Part shown: piece by piece, positions 15,135-24,392 of the stretch
Layout: each line of letters starts with the position of its first letter
How positions within the stretch are numbered: the stretch's first letter is position 1
DNA from: a virus
Length of the DNA: 40,522 nucleotides
Strand: one strand, 5' to 3'
IMG/VR virus record: IMGVR_UViG_3300043450_000234
Span: 1 to 40,522 of that record
The notes under the pieces: model-generated
Database searches by the model: none
What the model was told of the DNA's origin: nothing
The model's input: the letters and a program-made list of their open reading frames with translations, nothing else
Position numbers and translations under genes: made by a program

Positions 15135-16262
15135 TTACCCCGTCGGAAGGGCGCCTGCACTCCGGGGAGCGGGGCGAGATGCAAAGGTGGGATCGCCCGC
15201 TGGTGCGATGGCGTAGCTCGGCTTGGCCGGTGCCGTCTGCCGCGACTTGCGCGAGCCTTCGATGAGCTTCTGGAAGAACTCCTCGCCCTTCCACGACACG
15301 ACGTCCTTCGGCATGACGAACTCGCCAGCGTTCAGCTTGGCGTCCACATCGTCGATGGCCGCGCCACGCGACGGCGAGGCTTCCATCGGGACGTTACCTC
15401 CGGAGGTAACCTCGGGGACCGCGCCGCCGTCCTCGAAGAACGCCGCAAAGCCGCCAGCCTGACCGATTGCGCCAAGGCCAGCGCCAAGCAGGCTGCCGAT
15501 GCCCGACGACTGCTGCGCGTTGAACTGCGCGGCGGAGAGCTGGTTGTTGTAGCCCATGTTCATCAGGTTGCCCGCCTGACCGAGGCCGCTCATACCCATG
15601 CCGGTCCACTGCGTGCCGGTGCCCATGGTGCTCGCGCCCGAGGCGGTGCCAGCCAGCGCGGTGTTCGCGCCAGCCGCGCCCGACTGAAGCGCCGTGCCGT
15701 AGGTGCCTGCGATCTGGCCGGGGTAGCCGCGCCCGACGTTGATGGCTTCCGAGCGCATGGCCCGTCCCATCATCTCGGTCTGCGTGCGTGCCTGGTTGGA
15801 AGCGCCAGCCTGTGCGGCCGCCTGCGCCACGCGCGAACCCATGTCCAGCGCGGCGAAGCGGGTCGAGGTTGGGTCGACGCCGTAGGCTTCGAGGTTCTGC
15901 GCGGCAGCCCGGCGCTGCGCGTCGAAGTTCTCGGCCACCGTCGCGGAAGCGCGGCCAGCCTCGTAGTCCTGACGTTCAGGAGACGAGAATTTCTTGGCGT
16001 CGCGAATGAGCTCGTCTTCGAGAGGCTGGAAACGCTTCTCGTACCGTTCGCGGTCCGATAGTGCGGCCTCGTCGTTGAGCTGCTGCCGCTCCAGCGCGGC
16101 ATTGACGACGCGCTCGACGATCTGGCTGTCGTTAGCATATTGCTCCTTGGCCCAGGCAAGCTGTTCCTTGCCGAGCTGGAAGCTGTATTCAGCGGCCTTT
16201 TCACTCGCGGCAACGAGGCCGGAGTAGTCTGGCGGCTCCGGCGCCTTGCTCTTACCACCCAT
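15135..16262 (-). CDS. Internal virion protein (small ejection-type protein)
   Basis: 375 residues starting MGGKSKAPEPPDYSGLVAAS. The N-terminal 160 residues are helical and Gln/Glu/Ala-rich, the centre is a Gly/Ala/Met-rich hydrophobic stretch (ALAGTASGASTMGTG, IGSLLGAGLGAIGQAGGFAA) that could insert in a membrane, and the C-terminus has DDVDAKLNAGEFVMPKDVV followed by WKGEEFF. The last motif is widely conserved in virion proteins of podoviruses. Role inferred: part of the set of proteins ejected before the DNA. It contains the most perfect palindrome in the window (15393-15410, nine-base arms with no spacer). Confidence 0.78.
   Translation of the reverse strand: MGGKSKAPEPPDYSGLVAASEKAAEYSFQLGKEQLAWAKEQYANDSQIVERVVNAALERQQLNDEAALSDRERYEKRFQPLEDELIRDAKKFSSPERQDYEAGRASATVAENFDAQRRAAAQNLEAYGVDPTSTRFAALDMGSRVAQAAAQAGASNQARTQTEMMGRAMRSEAINVGRGYPGQIAGTYGTALQSGAAGANTALAGTASGASTMGTGTQWTGMGMSGLGQAGNLMNMGYNNQLSAAQFNAQQSSGIGSLLGAGLGAIGQAGGFAAFFEDGGAVPEVTSGGNVPMEASPSRGAAIDDVDAKLNAGEFVMPKDVVSWKGEEFFQKLIEGSRKSRQTAPAKPSYAIAPAGDPTFASRPAPRSAGALPTG
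15393..15410. repeat. Dispersed palindrome, copy 16 (fully symmetric)
   Basis: GTTACCTCCGGAGGTAAC; symmetric over all 18 bases; read V-T-S-G-G-N. Confidence 0.9.
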
Positions 16263-16265
16263 GTC

Positions 16266-16703
16266 CTATCTCTCCGATCCGGGCCGCAGCCCGCGAGGTT
16301 TGAGGTTCAGCCATCGGCAGTCTTCGCGGGCGAGAGCGAGAACAAGACACGCTCCGTCGGGGAAGACATCGTCGATCTTCGCTATGATCTTAAACCCCAG
16401 TTTCAGGTCAATTTCAAGTGCTCTGGTGTTCGACTCAGGTACTTGGCCAAACACTTTCCTGCAACCAAGCTGGTTGAAGGGGTAGTCAAACGACACCCAG
16501 AGGAAATCTCTGTTGGCCCAGTTGGGCTGAAAGCCAGCCATGTGCAACTGAATACTTACACCGGTGTAACCGGTGTAGATGTTACCCCCGAGCAACTTAC
16601 CTTCAGAGGTAACCGAGATGACCTGGTCGACGGCGGGGTTGAAAATGCACCCGGCAGCCTCGGCGATCTCGAAGCCGTGTTCCCTGTTCCCAACCTCGAT
16701 CAC
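16266..16703 (-). CDS. GNAT-like acetyltransferase-family protein
   Basis: 145 residues from a GTG at 16703 that overlaps the previous stop (GTGA); the longer open frame upstream runs over the chaperone gene and is not used. The pattern fits phage GNAT proteins: VIEVGNREHGFEIAE, a strand pair around GGNIYTGYTGVSIQLHMAG, a helix in YPFNQLGCRKVFGQVPESN, then ALEIDLKLGFKIIAKIDDVF and a basic tail. The glycine-rich acetyl-CoA loop is weak, so activity is uncertain. It lies between a fibre chaperone and internal virion genes, a frequent position in related phages. Confidence 0.65.
   Translation of the reverse strand: MIEVGNREHGFEIAEAAGCIFNPAVDQVISVTSEGKLLGGNIYTGYTGVSIQLHMAGFQPNWANRDFLWVSFDYPFNQLGCRKVFGQVPESNTRALEIDLKLGFKIIAKIDDVFPDGACLVLALAREDCRWLNLKPRGLRPGSER
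16596..16613. repeat. Dispersed palindrome, copy 17
   Basis: CTTACCTTCAGAGGTAAC; one mismatch; read V-T-S-E-G-K in the GNAT-like gene. Confidence 0.75.
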
Positions 16704-17080
16704 TGCGGCGGCTCCGGCCAAACCGGGTAGCGCGGGTCCGGGGTGTTCTGGGGCAGGTCGCGGAGAGCTTGGCGATAAGCAGCCCATGCCGCGCGGTCGA
16801 CGGGGGCATCCGGCACCTGGGTCCAGTCGCTGGCGTAGAGGAGGCGCAGACGCTTGTCGTAAAGCTCTGTCCAAGCCTGCGCTATCGCTGCTGCCTCGAG
16901 GGCTGCCGGGTCACGCCCAACAACCTTGCCGTTTTGGACGCGCTGCTTCCGTATGTCTGCCGTACCCTCCAGCCAGGATTCGCCGGGAGCACAGTTGAGT
17001 TCGACCTCTGCAATATCCATAAGGCGCATGGTGCGCCGAATATCCCCGGTCTCCTGAACATAGATCACGACGTCGATCAT
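16700..17080 (-). CDS. Tail fibre assembly chaperone-like protein
   Basis: 126 residues from the ATG at 17080, which overlaps the fibre gene stop (ATGA); upstream in-frame starts lie inside the fibre gene. The C-terminal half carries the pattern typical of phage tail-fibre chaperones: RLRLLYASDWTQVPDAP, AAWAAYRQALRDLPQN and VWPEPP. The N-terminal part is a small beta-like domain. Coupling to the 1614-residue fibre gene suggests that it folds or attaches that fibre. Confidence 0.72.
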   Translation of the reverse strand: MIDVVIYVQETGDIRRTMRLMDIAEVELNCAPGESWLEGTADIRKQRVQNGKVVGRDPAALEAAAIAQAWTELYDKRLRLLYASDWTQVPDAPVDRAAWAAYRQALRDLPQNTPDPRYPVWPEPPQ

Positions 17081-20000
17081 TTCTTCATCTCCGTCACGGC
17101 CATCAACAACGAGCAACCAATATTGGTGCCGTACCCGGCGGCACGGCCTGGATTGTAGATTTGAAGCTCAAGCGTCCCCGAACCGCTCCCGGCGTAGGTC
17201 GCAAAACCGAAGAAGTTGGCATCCTTGGTCACGACACCCGATCCCCCGGTCCCGGCCGCTGCATAAGCACCATTCTCCGAAGCGATCTCCGTTCCGCGCC
17301 AGAGAACCCGGATTTGACACTGGCCGTAACCGTTCGTCTGGCTCCCGCTAGTTGCCACCGTATATCCGTCGACAAACGCCATGAGGAAGCCTTCGGCAGA
17401 AGCAGGTGTAAAGGTAATCGACGCCACCGTGGTCCAGCCAAAGATCACGGTGTAACGGTAGTCGCTCCAGGCTCCAACCGTCCTGATTACGCTGATGGCA
17501 TTCCCGGTGATTTTCTCAGTCCCAACAGTCAAGTTGGCGATCTTGGCGCTTGTGATAACCGCATCGCCAAGCACCGCACTGTCCGCCGTGATCGAGCCGG
17601 TCTTGATCGTCGCGCCGTCGATGATGGTCGAACCGCCCACCGAATAGGGCGTCAGAGCCGTGGCCGCCGAGTGGGTCACGCCAACGTAGGGTTTGTGAAA
17701 AAAGACGTAGGAGTTCGGTCCGGAGAGCGTGCCGTACTTATAGACCAGCAGCCCCATGTAGGCAGCGTTTGCCGGCGCCTGCACCTTGCCACCGATGCGT
17801 GGCCAGCTATCGGGGTTGCTGCTGGAGGATGCGACCTCGGTCTGCGTGCCGACGGTCGTAAAACTGATGTTATTCCCGGCCGAATCATAGAAGCCGACAG
17901 AGATGTCGACCTTGCAGCGATGGGTCGAGACCTGAACCGACGCTTCGTACCAGGTACCCGGGGTCACTGCCGGACCATAATGCACCTGCGTGGAGTTGTT
18001 CCTCCAGAAACCCGAGTAGATGACCGAGTTGTTGTTCGCAGCCGTGCCGTTCTGGAACAGCATCAGTGTCGGGTATGATGTCCCGGCCCAGGGCTCTCCT
18101 GCGTTGCGAACCGCAAACGTCGTTTGAGCCGTGCCTTCCTGATAGGTGCCCCAGTGCAGCAAGCCAGAGGCGAAATTGGTGTTCTGCAACAAGTTGCCAC
18201 CGCCGCCAGCCGCGAAGCTGTTGAACGTCACCGTGCCGTCAAGGATGATGTTGTTGGCCGCGATGCGCGCGGTCGAGGCTGCGCCGCCAGGGTTTGCCAG
18301 CGAGACCAGTTCCAGGAGCGCGCCAGCCGAGCCCGCCTGCGTCCGAAAGCCGATGCTCGCGACGGCGTTACCTTCCAAGGTAGCGATGGACACAGCATGA
18401 GAGGTCACTGACGCAGCCACCCCACCCTCGACGCTGGCATCGTAGGTGCTGATCTGGGCGGCGGTGGCCGTGTCGGCGGCTGTCTTGGTGTAATAGTTGT
18501 TCGTCAGGTTCGCCGACAGCGAGCCAAGCGCACCGGTGGGCGCGGTGAGCTGGGCGTTATAGGTCGTGATCGACGACGAGATCGCCGAGTCGGTCTGGAC
18601 CCTGGTGTAGTGGTTGGTGTTCAGCGTCGCGGTGACATTGCTCTGGACGCTCGCCGCCGCGCTGCTGTCCACCATCTCGAACATCGAGATTTCGATGGTC
18701 GGCCCCGTCGTGCCGAAGTTCGTGTTGAGCACTTCCAGGAACGGTCGGACGAATGCCGTCGTGCCGGTGGTGGTTACCTCGAAGGTAAAGGTCTCGTTGG
18801 TGTTCGCGGCGGTGAACGTCAGCGGGGTGAGGCTGAGGTTTGTGGTGCCCGCGTAGCTCGTGCTCAGAGGGCGAAGGCCGAAGCGCAGCGCGGTCTGACT
18901 GTTGCCCGCGAAGGCGTTGTTGTGCCGTGCCCTGATGGTGACCCGGTACGACTTGCCCGGGATGTTCGACAGGGCTTCCTTGGGCGTGATGATCTGGGCA
19001 GCCGCCTGCGGTGCGGCGATCCGGACCGAGCGGCCCAGCGTCGAGACGGTCACGAAAGTGAACGGCGTGCCGAGGTTCGCGGCGGCAGCGGGCGTCGCGT
19101 TGATCGACTGGGTCCAGTACGTCCCGTCCTGAGCAAAGTCGTTGGGCGTGAAGCTGTCCCGCAGCAGGGCCTTGAGCGTGGTGCTCTCCGCAGCGATGGC
19201 GGAGTTGGTGCTCGTGATGGTGTAGTAGTTGTTGGCGAGGTTCGCGTTGATCAGCCCGATGGAGCCGGTCGGATCTTCCAACTGGGATTTCAGGGTGGTC
19301 GTCGCGCTGGTGATCGCCGCATTGGTCTGTGCAGCCGTGAAATAGTCGGTCGTCAGGCTCGCGTTGATCAGCCCGATGGAGCCGGTCGGATCTTCCAACT
19401 GGGATTTCAGGGTGGTCGTCGCGCTGGTGATCGCGGAGTCGGTCTGGGTCGCCGTGTAATAGTCGTTGATCAGGCTCGCGTTGATCAGCCCGATAGAGCC
19501 AGTCGGAGCCTCGAGCTGGGCCTTCAGCGTCGTCGTCGCCGACGAAATGGCCGCGTCGGTCTGCGTCGTCGTCAGATAGTCGTCGGTGAGGGTCGCGTTC
19601 GTCGCGGCGATCTCGGTCAGCAGGGTCGACTGGAGCGTGGTTACCGCCGAGGTAATCGCCTGGTCGGCTTCTGCGATGGTGTAGAAGTCGTTGTTCAGCC
19701 GGGCGTCGACGAGGCTGAAGGCAGTCCCGATGGTGCCCTTGGCCTGCTCCTCCGCCGTCGCCACGCGGATGCTCACGCGGTGGAACTTGATGCGCTTCAC
19801 GGCAGTCGTGAACGGCGTGTCGTTTGCGATGGCGTAGACGAGATTGCTCGAAAAGGTGCCGGTGAAGTTCGTTGGGCGGACGAAGACGCCACCGGCCACC
19901 ATAACGGCGTTCAGCGTGGCCGGACCGCCGAGCATCTCGGTCAGGGTCTTCTGAGAGCGGAAGACCGTGTTGCCCGAGTTGACCCAGTCGAACAGGATGC

Positions 20001-21921
20001 CAGCGCCGTTCAGCGAGCCGGACACGAGCGTGAACTCGACCTCGACAAAATAGGCGTCGGCGTTCCTCGCCCCGCGCCACTGGGTCGCAGTCGTGGTGGT
20101 CCAGAGCCCTGCCCTCTGGCTGGTGGCAGTGATGTTGAAATCCCAAGACTGCCCGAGCGGGTAGACTTCGTTGGTGGCGAGAGTGAGCGTGCCGCCGGTC
20201 TGCCACCGCTGCCAGTTGTTGGCGTTGTTGGTCGTGAGGAACTGGTCGGTGATCACCGACACACCGCGCGACGAGATCGTGGCGGCAAGCGCCTGCGATG
20301 CTGCGGCGGCAGAGGCAGACCCGGCTGCGCCAGAGGCAGAGTTGGCCGCCTGCGTGGCACTCGTAGACGCAGCACCGGAAGAAGTAGCCGCGTTGGTCGC
20401 GCTCGTCTGCGAGGCGGCTGCACTCTGGCTTGCTTCGGTGGCCTTGGTCGCTGCGGCGGTGGCCGACGTGGCTGCGGCAGTGGCGCTGGTGTTCGCCTGC
20501 CCGGCAGAGGTGGCCGCGTCGACGGCGCTGGTCTGCGCAGCCGTCGCGCTGTTCCCGGCTTGGGTGGCGCTCGTCTGGGCGGTCTGAGCCGAGGCAGCAG
20601 CGGCGGTAGCGGACCCGGAAGCGCCAGAGGCCGAGTTCGCTGCGTTGACGGCGCTGGTCTGCGCGGCAGATGCGCTTTGGGCAGCTTCCGTGGCCTTGGT
20701 CGTAGCCGTGGATGCCGAGGTGGCGGCAGAGGTGGCGCTGTTACCTGCCTGGGTAACCGACTGGGCAGCGGTCGTCGCGCTGGTGGCAGCAGACGCCGCA
20801 GAGCCCGCAGCGTTGGTCTCGCTCGTCGCCGCCTGCGATGCGCTGGTCGATGCGTTGCTCGCAGAGGTCGCAGCCGCCGTGGCGCTGGTCTGCGAGGCTG
20901 ACGCGCTCTGTGCGGCTTCGGTGGCCTTGGTCGCCGCCGTGGTCGCGCTGGTGGCAGCCGCAGACGCACTGGTCCCGGCCTGCGTTGCAGAGTTCGAGGC
21001 AGTCGTCGCGCTGGTGGCCGCAGACGACGCGGAACCCGCAGCGTTGGTCGCGCTCGTCGCCGCCTGCGTCGCGCTGGTCGATGCGCTGCTCGCAGCGGTC
21101 TGAGCCTGCGTGAGGCTTGCCGCCGCCGCCGTGGCACTTTGCCCCGCGCTCGTGGCGCTCGTAGCAGCGGTCGACGCACTCGCAGCCGCAGCCGTTGCGC
21201 TCCCACCGGCCGAGGAAGCCGCAGTGACCGCACTGTTGGATGCGGACTCGGCGACGTTCTTCGAGGCAAGGGCGCTGGCGGCAGCCTGCTCCGCAGTCGT
21301 CTTCGCGGCCTGTGCGGCGTCTCGAGCTGCACTGGCATCGGTCACGGCCTGGGAAACCGTAGCGGCAGCTCCGGCCTCGGCAGCGGCAGCGGAGGTTGCT
21401 GCGTCCTCCGCCTGCACGGCGGAGATGCTTGCCGCATCGCGAGCCGCCTGCGCCTCACCTCGGTAGCCGAGGGCAGCGTCACGGGCAGCCTGGGCTTGGA
21501 GCCGGTAGGCGGCGGCTTCTGCACTGGCGGCTTCAGCGTCGGTCTGCGCCTGAAGCGCGAGATCGCGAGCGTTGATGGACGTCGCGAGCACTTGGTTAGC
21601 AGACTCGACAAACTCGCCGGACACCTGGTTGGCAATCTCGTCGATCTGGTCCGAAGACACTTTTGCGCCGAACTCGACCCATTCGTTGCCATCCCACCAC
21701 AAGGTCTTCTTGTTCGCGGTGTCGACCCAAATGTCGCCGACGTCGAGCGTCACGCCGATGTTCTGGCGGGGTGCGACGGCGCTTGCGTAGACCTGCGGAG
21801 TGGACCCGGTCTCCTCGGTTTGCCCCAGCAAGCCCTCGACAGCAACCTTCATCGAGCGCAGCGCGTTGGCCATGCTCTCCGTGGTCGGTGCGAAGTCGGG
21901 GATCGTCGGGACGTTAGACAA
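17077..21921 (-). CDS. Large tail fibre protein
   Basis: About 1614 residues. The preferred start is TTG at 21921, with AAGGAG about seven bases upstream; TTG at 21927 is the alternative but would stand right on that site. The N-terminus (NIGVTLDVGDIWVDTANKKT, then LWWDGNEW) is a virion-attachment-like region. Residues about 130-550 are an Ala/Ser/Thr repeat region (units like SATQAATSATNAAGS) typical of fibre shafts. A repeated segment with units such as TLKSQLEDPTGSIGLINASL follows, then two beta-sandwich-like regions and a C-terminal region with VGTEKITGNAIS and a GAYAAAGTGGSG tip. It is likely the main host-binding fibre. The gene contains several palindrome copies and a 76-bp exact direct repeat. 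Confidence 0.85.
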   Translation of the reverse strand: MSNVPTIPDFAPTTESMANALRSMKVAVEGLLGQTEETGSTPQVYASAVAPRQNIGVTLDVGDIWVDTANKKTLWWDGNEWVEFGAKVSSDQIDEIANQVSGEFVESANQVLATSINARDLALQAQTDAEAASAEAAAYRLQAQAARDAALGYRGEAQAARDAASISAVQAEDAATSAAAAEAGAAATVSQAVTDASAARDAAQAAKTTAEQAAASALASKNVAESASNSAVTAASSAGGSATAAAASASTAATSATSAGQSATAAAASLTQAQTAASSASTSATQAATSATNAAGSASSAATSATTASNSATQAGTSASAAATSATTAATKATEAAQSASASQTSATAAATSASNASTSASQAATSETNAAGSAASAATSATTAAQSVTQAGNSATSAATSASTATTKATEAAQSASAAQTSAVNAANSASGASGSATAAAASAQTAQTSATQAGNSATAAQTSAVDAATSAGQANTSATAAATSATAAATKATEASQSAAASQTSATNAATSSGAASTSATQAANSASGAAGSASAAAASQALAATISSRGVSVITDQFLTTNNANNWQRWQTGGTLTLATNEVYPLGQSWDFNITATSQRAGLWTTTTATQWRGARNADAYFVEVEFTLVSGSLNGAGILFDWVNSGNTVFRSQKTLTEMLGGPATLNAVMVAGGVFVRPTNFTGTFSSNLVYAIANDTPFTTAVKRIKFHRVSIRVATAEEQAKGTIGTAFSLVDARLNNDFYTIAEADQAITSAVTTLQSTLLTEIAATNATLTDDYLTTTQTDAAISSATTTLKAQLEAPTGSIGLINASLINDYYTATQTDSAITSATTTLKSQLEDPTGSIGLINASLTTDYFTAAQTNAAITSATTTLKSQLEDPTGSIGLINANLANNYYTITSTNSAIAAESTTLKALLRDSFTPNDFAQDGTYWTQSINATPAAAANLGTPFTFVTVSTLGRSVRIAAPQAAAQIITPKEALSNIPGKSYRVTIRARHNNAFAGNSQTALRFGLRPLSTSYAGTTNLSLTPLTFTAANTNETFTFEVTTTGTTAFVRPFLEVLNTNFGTTGPTIEISMFEMVDSSAAASVQSNVTATLNTNHYTRVQTDSAISSSITTYNAQLTAPTGALGSLSANLTNNYYTKTAADTATAAQISTYDASVEGGVAASVTSHAVSIATLEGNAVASIGFRTQAGSAGALLELVSLANPGGAASTARIAANNIILDGTVTFNSFAAGGGGNLLQNTNFASGLLHWGTYQEGTAQTTFAVRNAGEPWAGTSYPTLMLFQNGTAANNNSVIYSGFWRNNSTQVHYGPAVTPGTWYEASVQVSTHRCKVDISVGFYDSAGNNISFTTVGTQTEVASSSSNPDSWPRIGGKVQAPANAAYMGLLVYKYGTLSGPNSYVFFHKPYVGVTHSAATALTPYSVGGSTIIDGATIKTGSITADSAVLGDAVITSAKIANLTVGTEKITGNAISVIRTVGAWSDYRYTVIFGWTTVASITFTPASAEGFLMAFVDGYTVATSGSQTNGYGQCQIRVLWRGTEIASENGAYAAAGTGGSGVVTKDANFFGFATYAGSGSGTLELQIYNPGRAAGYGTNIGCSLLMAVTEMKK
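18367..18384. repeat. Dispersed palindrome, copy 18
   Basis: GTTACCTTCCAAGGTAGC; one mismatch; read A-T-L-E-G-N in the large fibre. Confidence 0.75.
18773..18789. repeat. Dispersed palindrome, copy 19
   Basis: GTTACCTCGAAGGTAAA; 17 bp, one mismatch; read F-T-F-E-V-T. Confidence 0.7.
19242..19434 (-). repeat. 76-bp exact direct repeat with 117-bp period in the fibre gene
   Basis: Copies at 19242-19317 and 19359-19434 are identical; a third, diverged copy begins near 19476. The period of 117 bp is 39 codons, so the repeat encodes a 39-residue fibre unit ending in GSIGLINASL-type sequence. The exact identity suggests recent duplication or gene conversion. Confidence 0.9.
19640..19656. repeat. 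Dispersed palindrome, copy 20
   Basis: GTTACCGCCGAGGTAAT; 17 bp, one mismatch; read I-T-S-A-V-T. Confidence 0.7.
20740..20757. repeat. Dispersed palindrome, copy 21
   Basis: GTTACCTGCCTGGGTAAC; perfect arms; read V-T-Q-A-G-N, interrupting the Ala/Ser/Thr shaft pattern. Confidence 0.85.
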
Positions 21922-23698
21922 CGCCAAGCTCCTTTGCAGTCGATGCGAGCTCGACCGAGTAGATCTTCACGCGAGACTCGATTTCCACTTGCCAGTATCC
22001 AGCTTTGAAACCGGAAGGCAACCGGAAGATCTCGCCCGACCGACGGATTTCGCGAGTATAGCGGTGCACCCCGTCAGCGTAGATCCTGACAAGACCCCAC
22101 TGATCTTCCGCAAGCTCCTGCACGAGGCTGGCGTTGGGCGTGGGGTTCAGGTCGGGCAGCCAGTCATAGGTGTCGAAGAAAATCCGCATGGCCCCGATGT
22201 TCTTTTGGCTCGGGGTCTCGATCACCTTGGAGCGCCAGACGAAGCTCTCCTTGGTGCGCGACGGCGCAAGGTCGAGCCAGTAGACGACGCCATCGCGGAT
22301 GACGAGAACCTCGCCGGTCCAGGTGTCGGTCCAGCAGTTCTCCGTCGGCACCTCGCTGGAGAGCTTGGTGTACCCGAGGCGGGCATCGCCAATGTCGATC
22401 ACCGCGCCGGTATAGGCGCCGGTATAGTCGCTCTGCGTAAACGCCTGCGGGCTGAAGGCGTTGGGGTCAAAGGTGTTACCTCCCGGGGTACCCCAGCAGT
22501 AGTACTGATTGTTGAAGGTCGCCGCGTAGAGCGACGTCAGGTTCAGGAACCGAGTCTGGTCGAGCCAGAGGTCTTTCGAGATGATCTGCCGCGTGATGTT
22601 CTGCGTCACGCCGGGCGCGCAGAGGATCAGCCCATTGGGCGAGGCGAACACGACACCAGCCGGGGTCGACACGATGGAGCCGCGCGACAGGCAGGGCTCG
22701 TTCGTGGCGATCTTCGAGATGCTCATGCTGGCGGGGTTCACGCCCGTGATGATGTAGGGGGAGATTTTGGTGCAGACGACGAGCGACTGCCCGGTCACCC
22801 CGAGCCCAACGATCTCGCCATCGACGGCGAGCGTGTAGGCCGACGGCCATGCGTGCGGGCGGTACGGCTCGCAGAACCACACCTCGTTGGCGCGGAACCC
22901 TGCGATGATGCCATTTGGCATCGGGGTCATGCCCTTGAGGTCGCTGGGCGGTTCGGACCAGAGGGTGCTGCGCAGGATGTTGTTCGCCGCAACCGTGGTG
23001 GTCGGAACCGAGTCCACATAGACGGTCGAGCCGATAGCGATCTCAGCGACGAAGTAATAGGTGGTGGAGCCGGTCGTGCCTGTGATGGTGCGATAGATGC
23101 GGACATGCGAGAGCTGCCGCCCAGTCGTGACCGTGGAGCCCGGGGCGGTGGTCGTGACCGTCCAGAGGCCGGAAGCGTTGCCAGACGCCAGGATGGGTGG
23201 CGACGGAGGGCCTTCCTCGCCATAGGCGGAGACCCAGGTGTAGACGTAGGCGCGCGTCTCCGTGGGCGCGGAGCCGCCGGAGATGTTGATGCTGGGCGCG
23301 GCGACGGGCGCGGGGATGCCGAGCTTGTACGACGACTGCCCGGCGGAAATGCGCGCCTTGGTGTTGTACTGCGGGGTGATGCCGAGCCCCGCCCAGTAGT
23401 ACCGCTCGAAGGAGTCACCGACGGAGGGCGACGCCACGATGTCGCTGTCGTTGCTCTCGAGCTCGATCCAGTAGGAGTCGGGGATGTTGTCCTTGCCGAA
23501 CTCCTGGAACGGGATGCGAAACGCCTTCTTGGCGTTGGGGTTCTGGAGGGTACGCACCGGAACCATCCGGGGCATACCCTCGATTGCGCCAGAGTAGAGC
23601 CAGGTGTTTTGGCTGAGCTCAGCATTATTCTGCGGCAGCAGGCGAGCGTCCACTGCCGGCAGCATGGCACCGAAGTTCATGAGCTTGAGCGCAACCAT
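21914..23698 (-). CDS. Tail nozzle/stabilisation-like structural protein
   Basis: 594 residues. It begins MVALKLMNFGAMLPAVDARL then LPQNNAELSQNTWLYSGAI, a start shared by podovirus tail structural proteins placed at the tail end (nozzle or stabilisation type). The rest is beta-rich: a fibronectin-like segment (ETRAYVYTWVSAYGEEGPPS) near residue 150 and propeller-like repeats after it. GAGG about eight bases before the ATG is the ribosome binding site. The last 8 bp overlap the fibre start region. Exact role within the tail is inferred. Confidence 0.7.
   Translation of the reverse strand: MVALKLMNFGAMLPAVDARLLPQNNAELSQNTWLYSGAIEGMPRMVPVRTLQNPNAKKAFRIPFQEFGKDNIPDSYWIELESNDSDIVASPSVGDSFERYYWAGLGITPQYNTKARISAGQSSYKLGIPAPVAAPSINISGGSAPTETRAYVYTWVSAYGEEGPPSPPILASGNASGLWTVTTTAPGSTVTTGRQLSHVRIYRTITGTTGSTTYYFVAEIAIGSTVYVDSVPTTTVAANNILRSTLWSEPPSDLKGMTPMPNGIIAGFRANEVWFCEPYRPHAWPSAYTLAVDGEIVGLGVTGQSLVVCTKISPYIITGVNPASMSISKIATNEPCLSRGSIVSTPAGVVFASPNGLILCAPGVTQNITRQIISKDLWLDQTRFLNLTSLYAATFNNQYYCWGTPGGNTFDPNAFSPQAFTQSDYTGAYTGAVIDIGDARLGYTKLSSEVPTENCWTDTWTGEVLVIRDGVVYWLDLAPSRTKESFVWRSKVIETPSQKNIGAMRIFFDTYDWLPDLNPTPNASLVQELAEDQWGLVRIYADGVHRYTREIRRSGEIFRLPSGFKAGYWQVEIESRVKIYSVELASTAKELGVV
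22475..22492. repeat. Dispersed palindrome, copy 22
   Basis: GTTACCTCCCGGGGTACC; one mismatch; read G-T-P-G-G-N in the nozzle-like gene. Confidence 0.7.
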
Positions 23699-23707
23699 AG
23701 TGTGACC

Positions 23708-23878
23708 TCACTCGGCCGAGGTGCTCTCGGCGTATTTTGCCAGCGCAGCCTTGCCAGCTTCGATTTCGGCGAGGACCGATGCGGGCATCGGGGTCTCGAC
23801 GGCGTCAGCGTCGTTACCTTCCAAGGTAACGGCGGCGGTGACTTGTTCTGCGACGGGGGCTGCTTTTGCGCGTGCCAT
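23708..23878 (-). CDS. Small Ala-rich hypothetical protein
   Basis: 56 residues: MARAKAAPVAEQVTAAVTLE at the start and AALAKYAESTSAE at the end. AAGAGGA precedes the ATG at good spacing. It fills the gap between the preceding basic protein gene and the nozzle-like gene, on the same strand. A perfect palindrome (23813-23830) is read as V-T-L-E-G-N. No family is recognised. Confidence 0.6.
   Translation of the reverse strand: MARAKAAPVAEQVTAAVTLEGNDADAVETPMPASVLAEIEAGKAALAKYAESTSAE
23813..23830. repeat. Dispersed palindrome, copy 23
   Basis: GTTACCTTCCAAGGTAAC; symmetric over all 18 bases, extended by one pair (23812-23831). Confidence 0.9.
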
Positions 23879-23887
23879 GGTGTCCTC

Positions 23888-24391
23888 TTACTTCTTCGGC
23901 TTGGTGGTGCGAGCGATCATGGCCCGCGACTCGTAGGTGAGCTTCTTGCCCTCACCGGCGGGCTTCGCACCCGGCGTCTTGCTGACCGGACGCGACGGCA
24001 TCGAAACGGGCTTCGGAGCGGGCTTCGGAGCGGCGGGCGCAGCAGTCGGGCGCGGCATCGGACGCTGGCTGGTCGACGGTGCCAGGCTGGGCGCAGGCGC
24101 AGCAGGCTTCGGCGGCGGGTTGACGCTCACGCGCGAGGCGTCGGACCGCGTCCCCTCGGGAGTCGACATGCCCATGCGAATCTTGCCGCCGGGCGTGCCC
24201 ATCCAGCTCGGGCGAGCCTTGGGGTTCTTCGAGGTCGAAGGCGCCAGCGAAGGCTTCGCAGCAGCCGGTTTGTCGTCGGCGCGATTGGTGCTGTAGGACT
24301 TCCCCTTGTAGGTGAAGGTCTTCCCGGCACCCATCTCTTTGCGGGCGGCGGCGAAGGCTTTGCCGAAGGACATCTCGTCGTAGTTGGCCAT
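23888..24391 (-). CDS. Small conserved phage protein with Pro/Ala/Lys-rich tail
   Basis: 167 residues. The first 30 (MSFGKAFAAARKEMGAGKTF, then TYKGKSYSTN) match a motif often found in small phage proteins with unknown role. The remainder is Pro/Ala/Lys-rich, contains a repeated SLAPSTS unit, and is probably disordered and strongly basic. It belongs to a run of small basic genes downstream of the lysis genes. Confidence 0.68.
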   Translation of the reverse strand: MANYDEMSFGKAFAAARKEMGAGKTFTYKGKSYSTNRADDKPAAAKPSLAPSTSKNPKARPSWMGTPGGKIRMGMSTPEGTRSDASRVSVNPPPKPAAPAPSLAPSTSQRPMPRPTAAPAAPKPAPKPVSMPSRPVSKTPGAKPAGEGKKLTYESRAMIARTTKPKK

Positions 24392-24392
24392 C

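Noticed and set aside
16556-16569. Palindrome TTACACCGGTGTAA
   Set aside because: It is perfect but has different arms from the dispersed family and occurs once, within coding sequence of the GNAT-like gene.
17077-21921. Diversity-generating retroelement acting on the fibre
   Set aside because: No reverse transcriptase gene or template/variable repeat pair with adenine-specific changes is visible.
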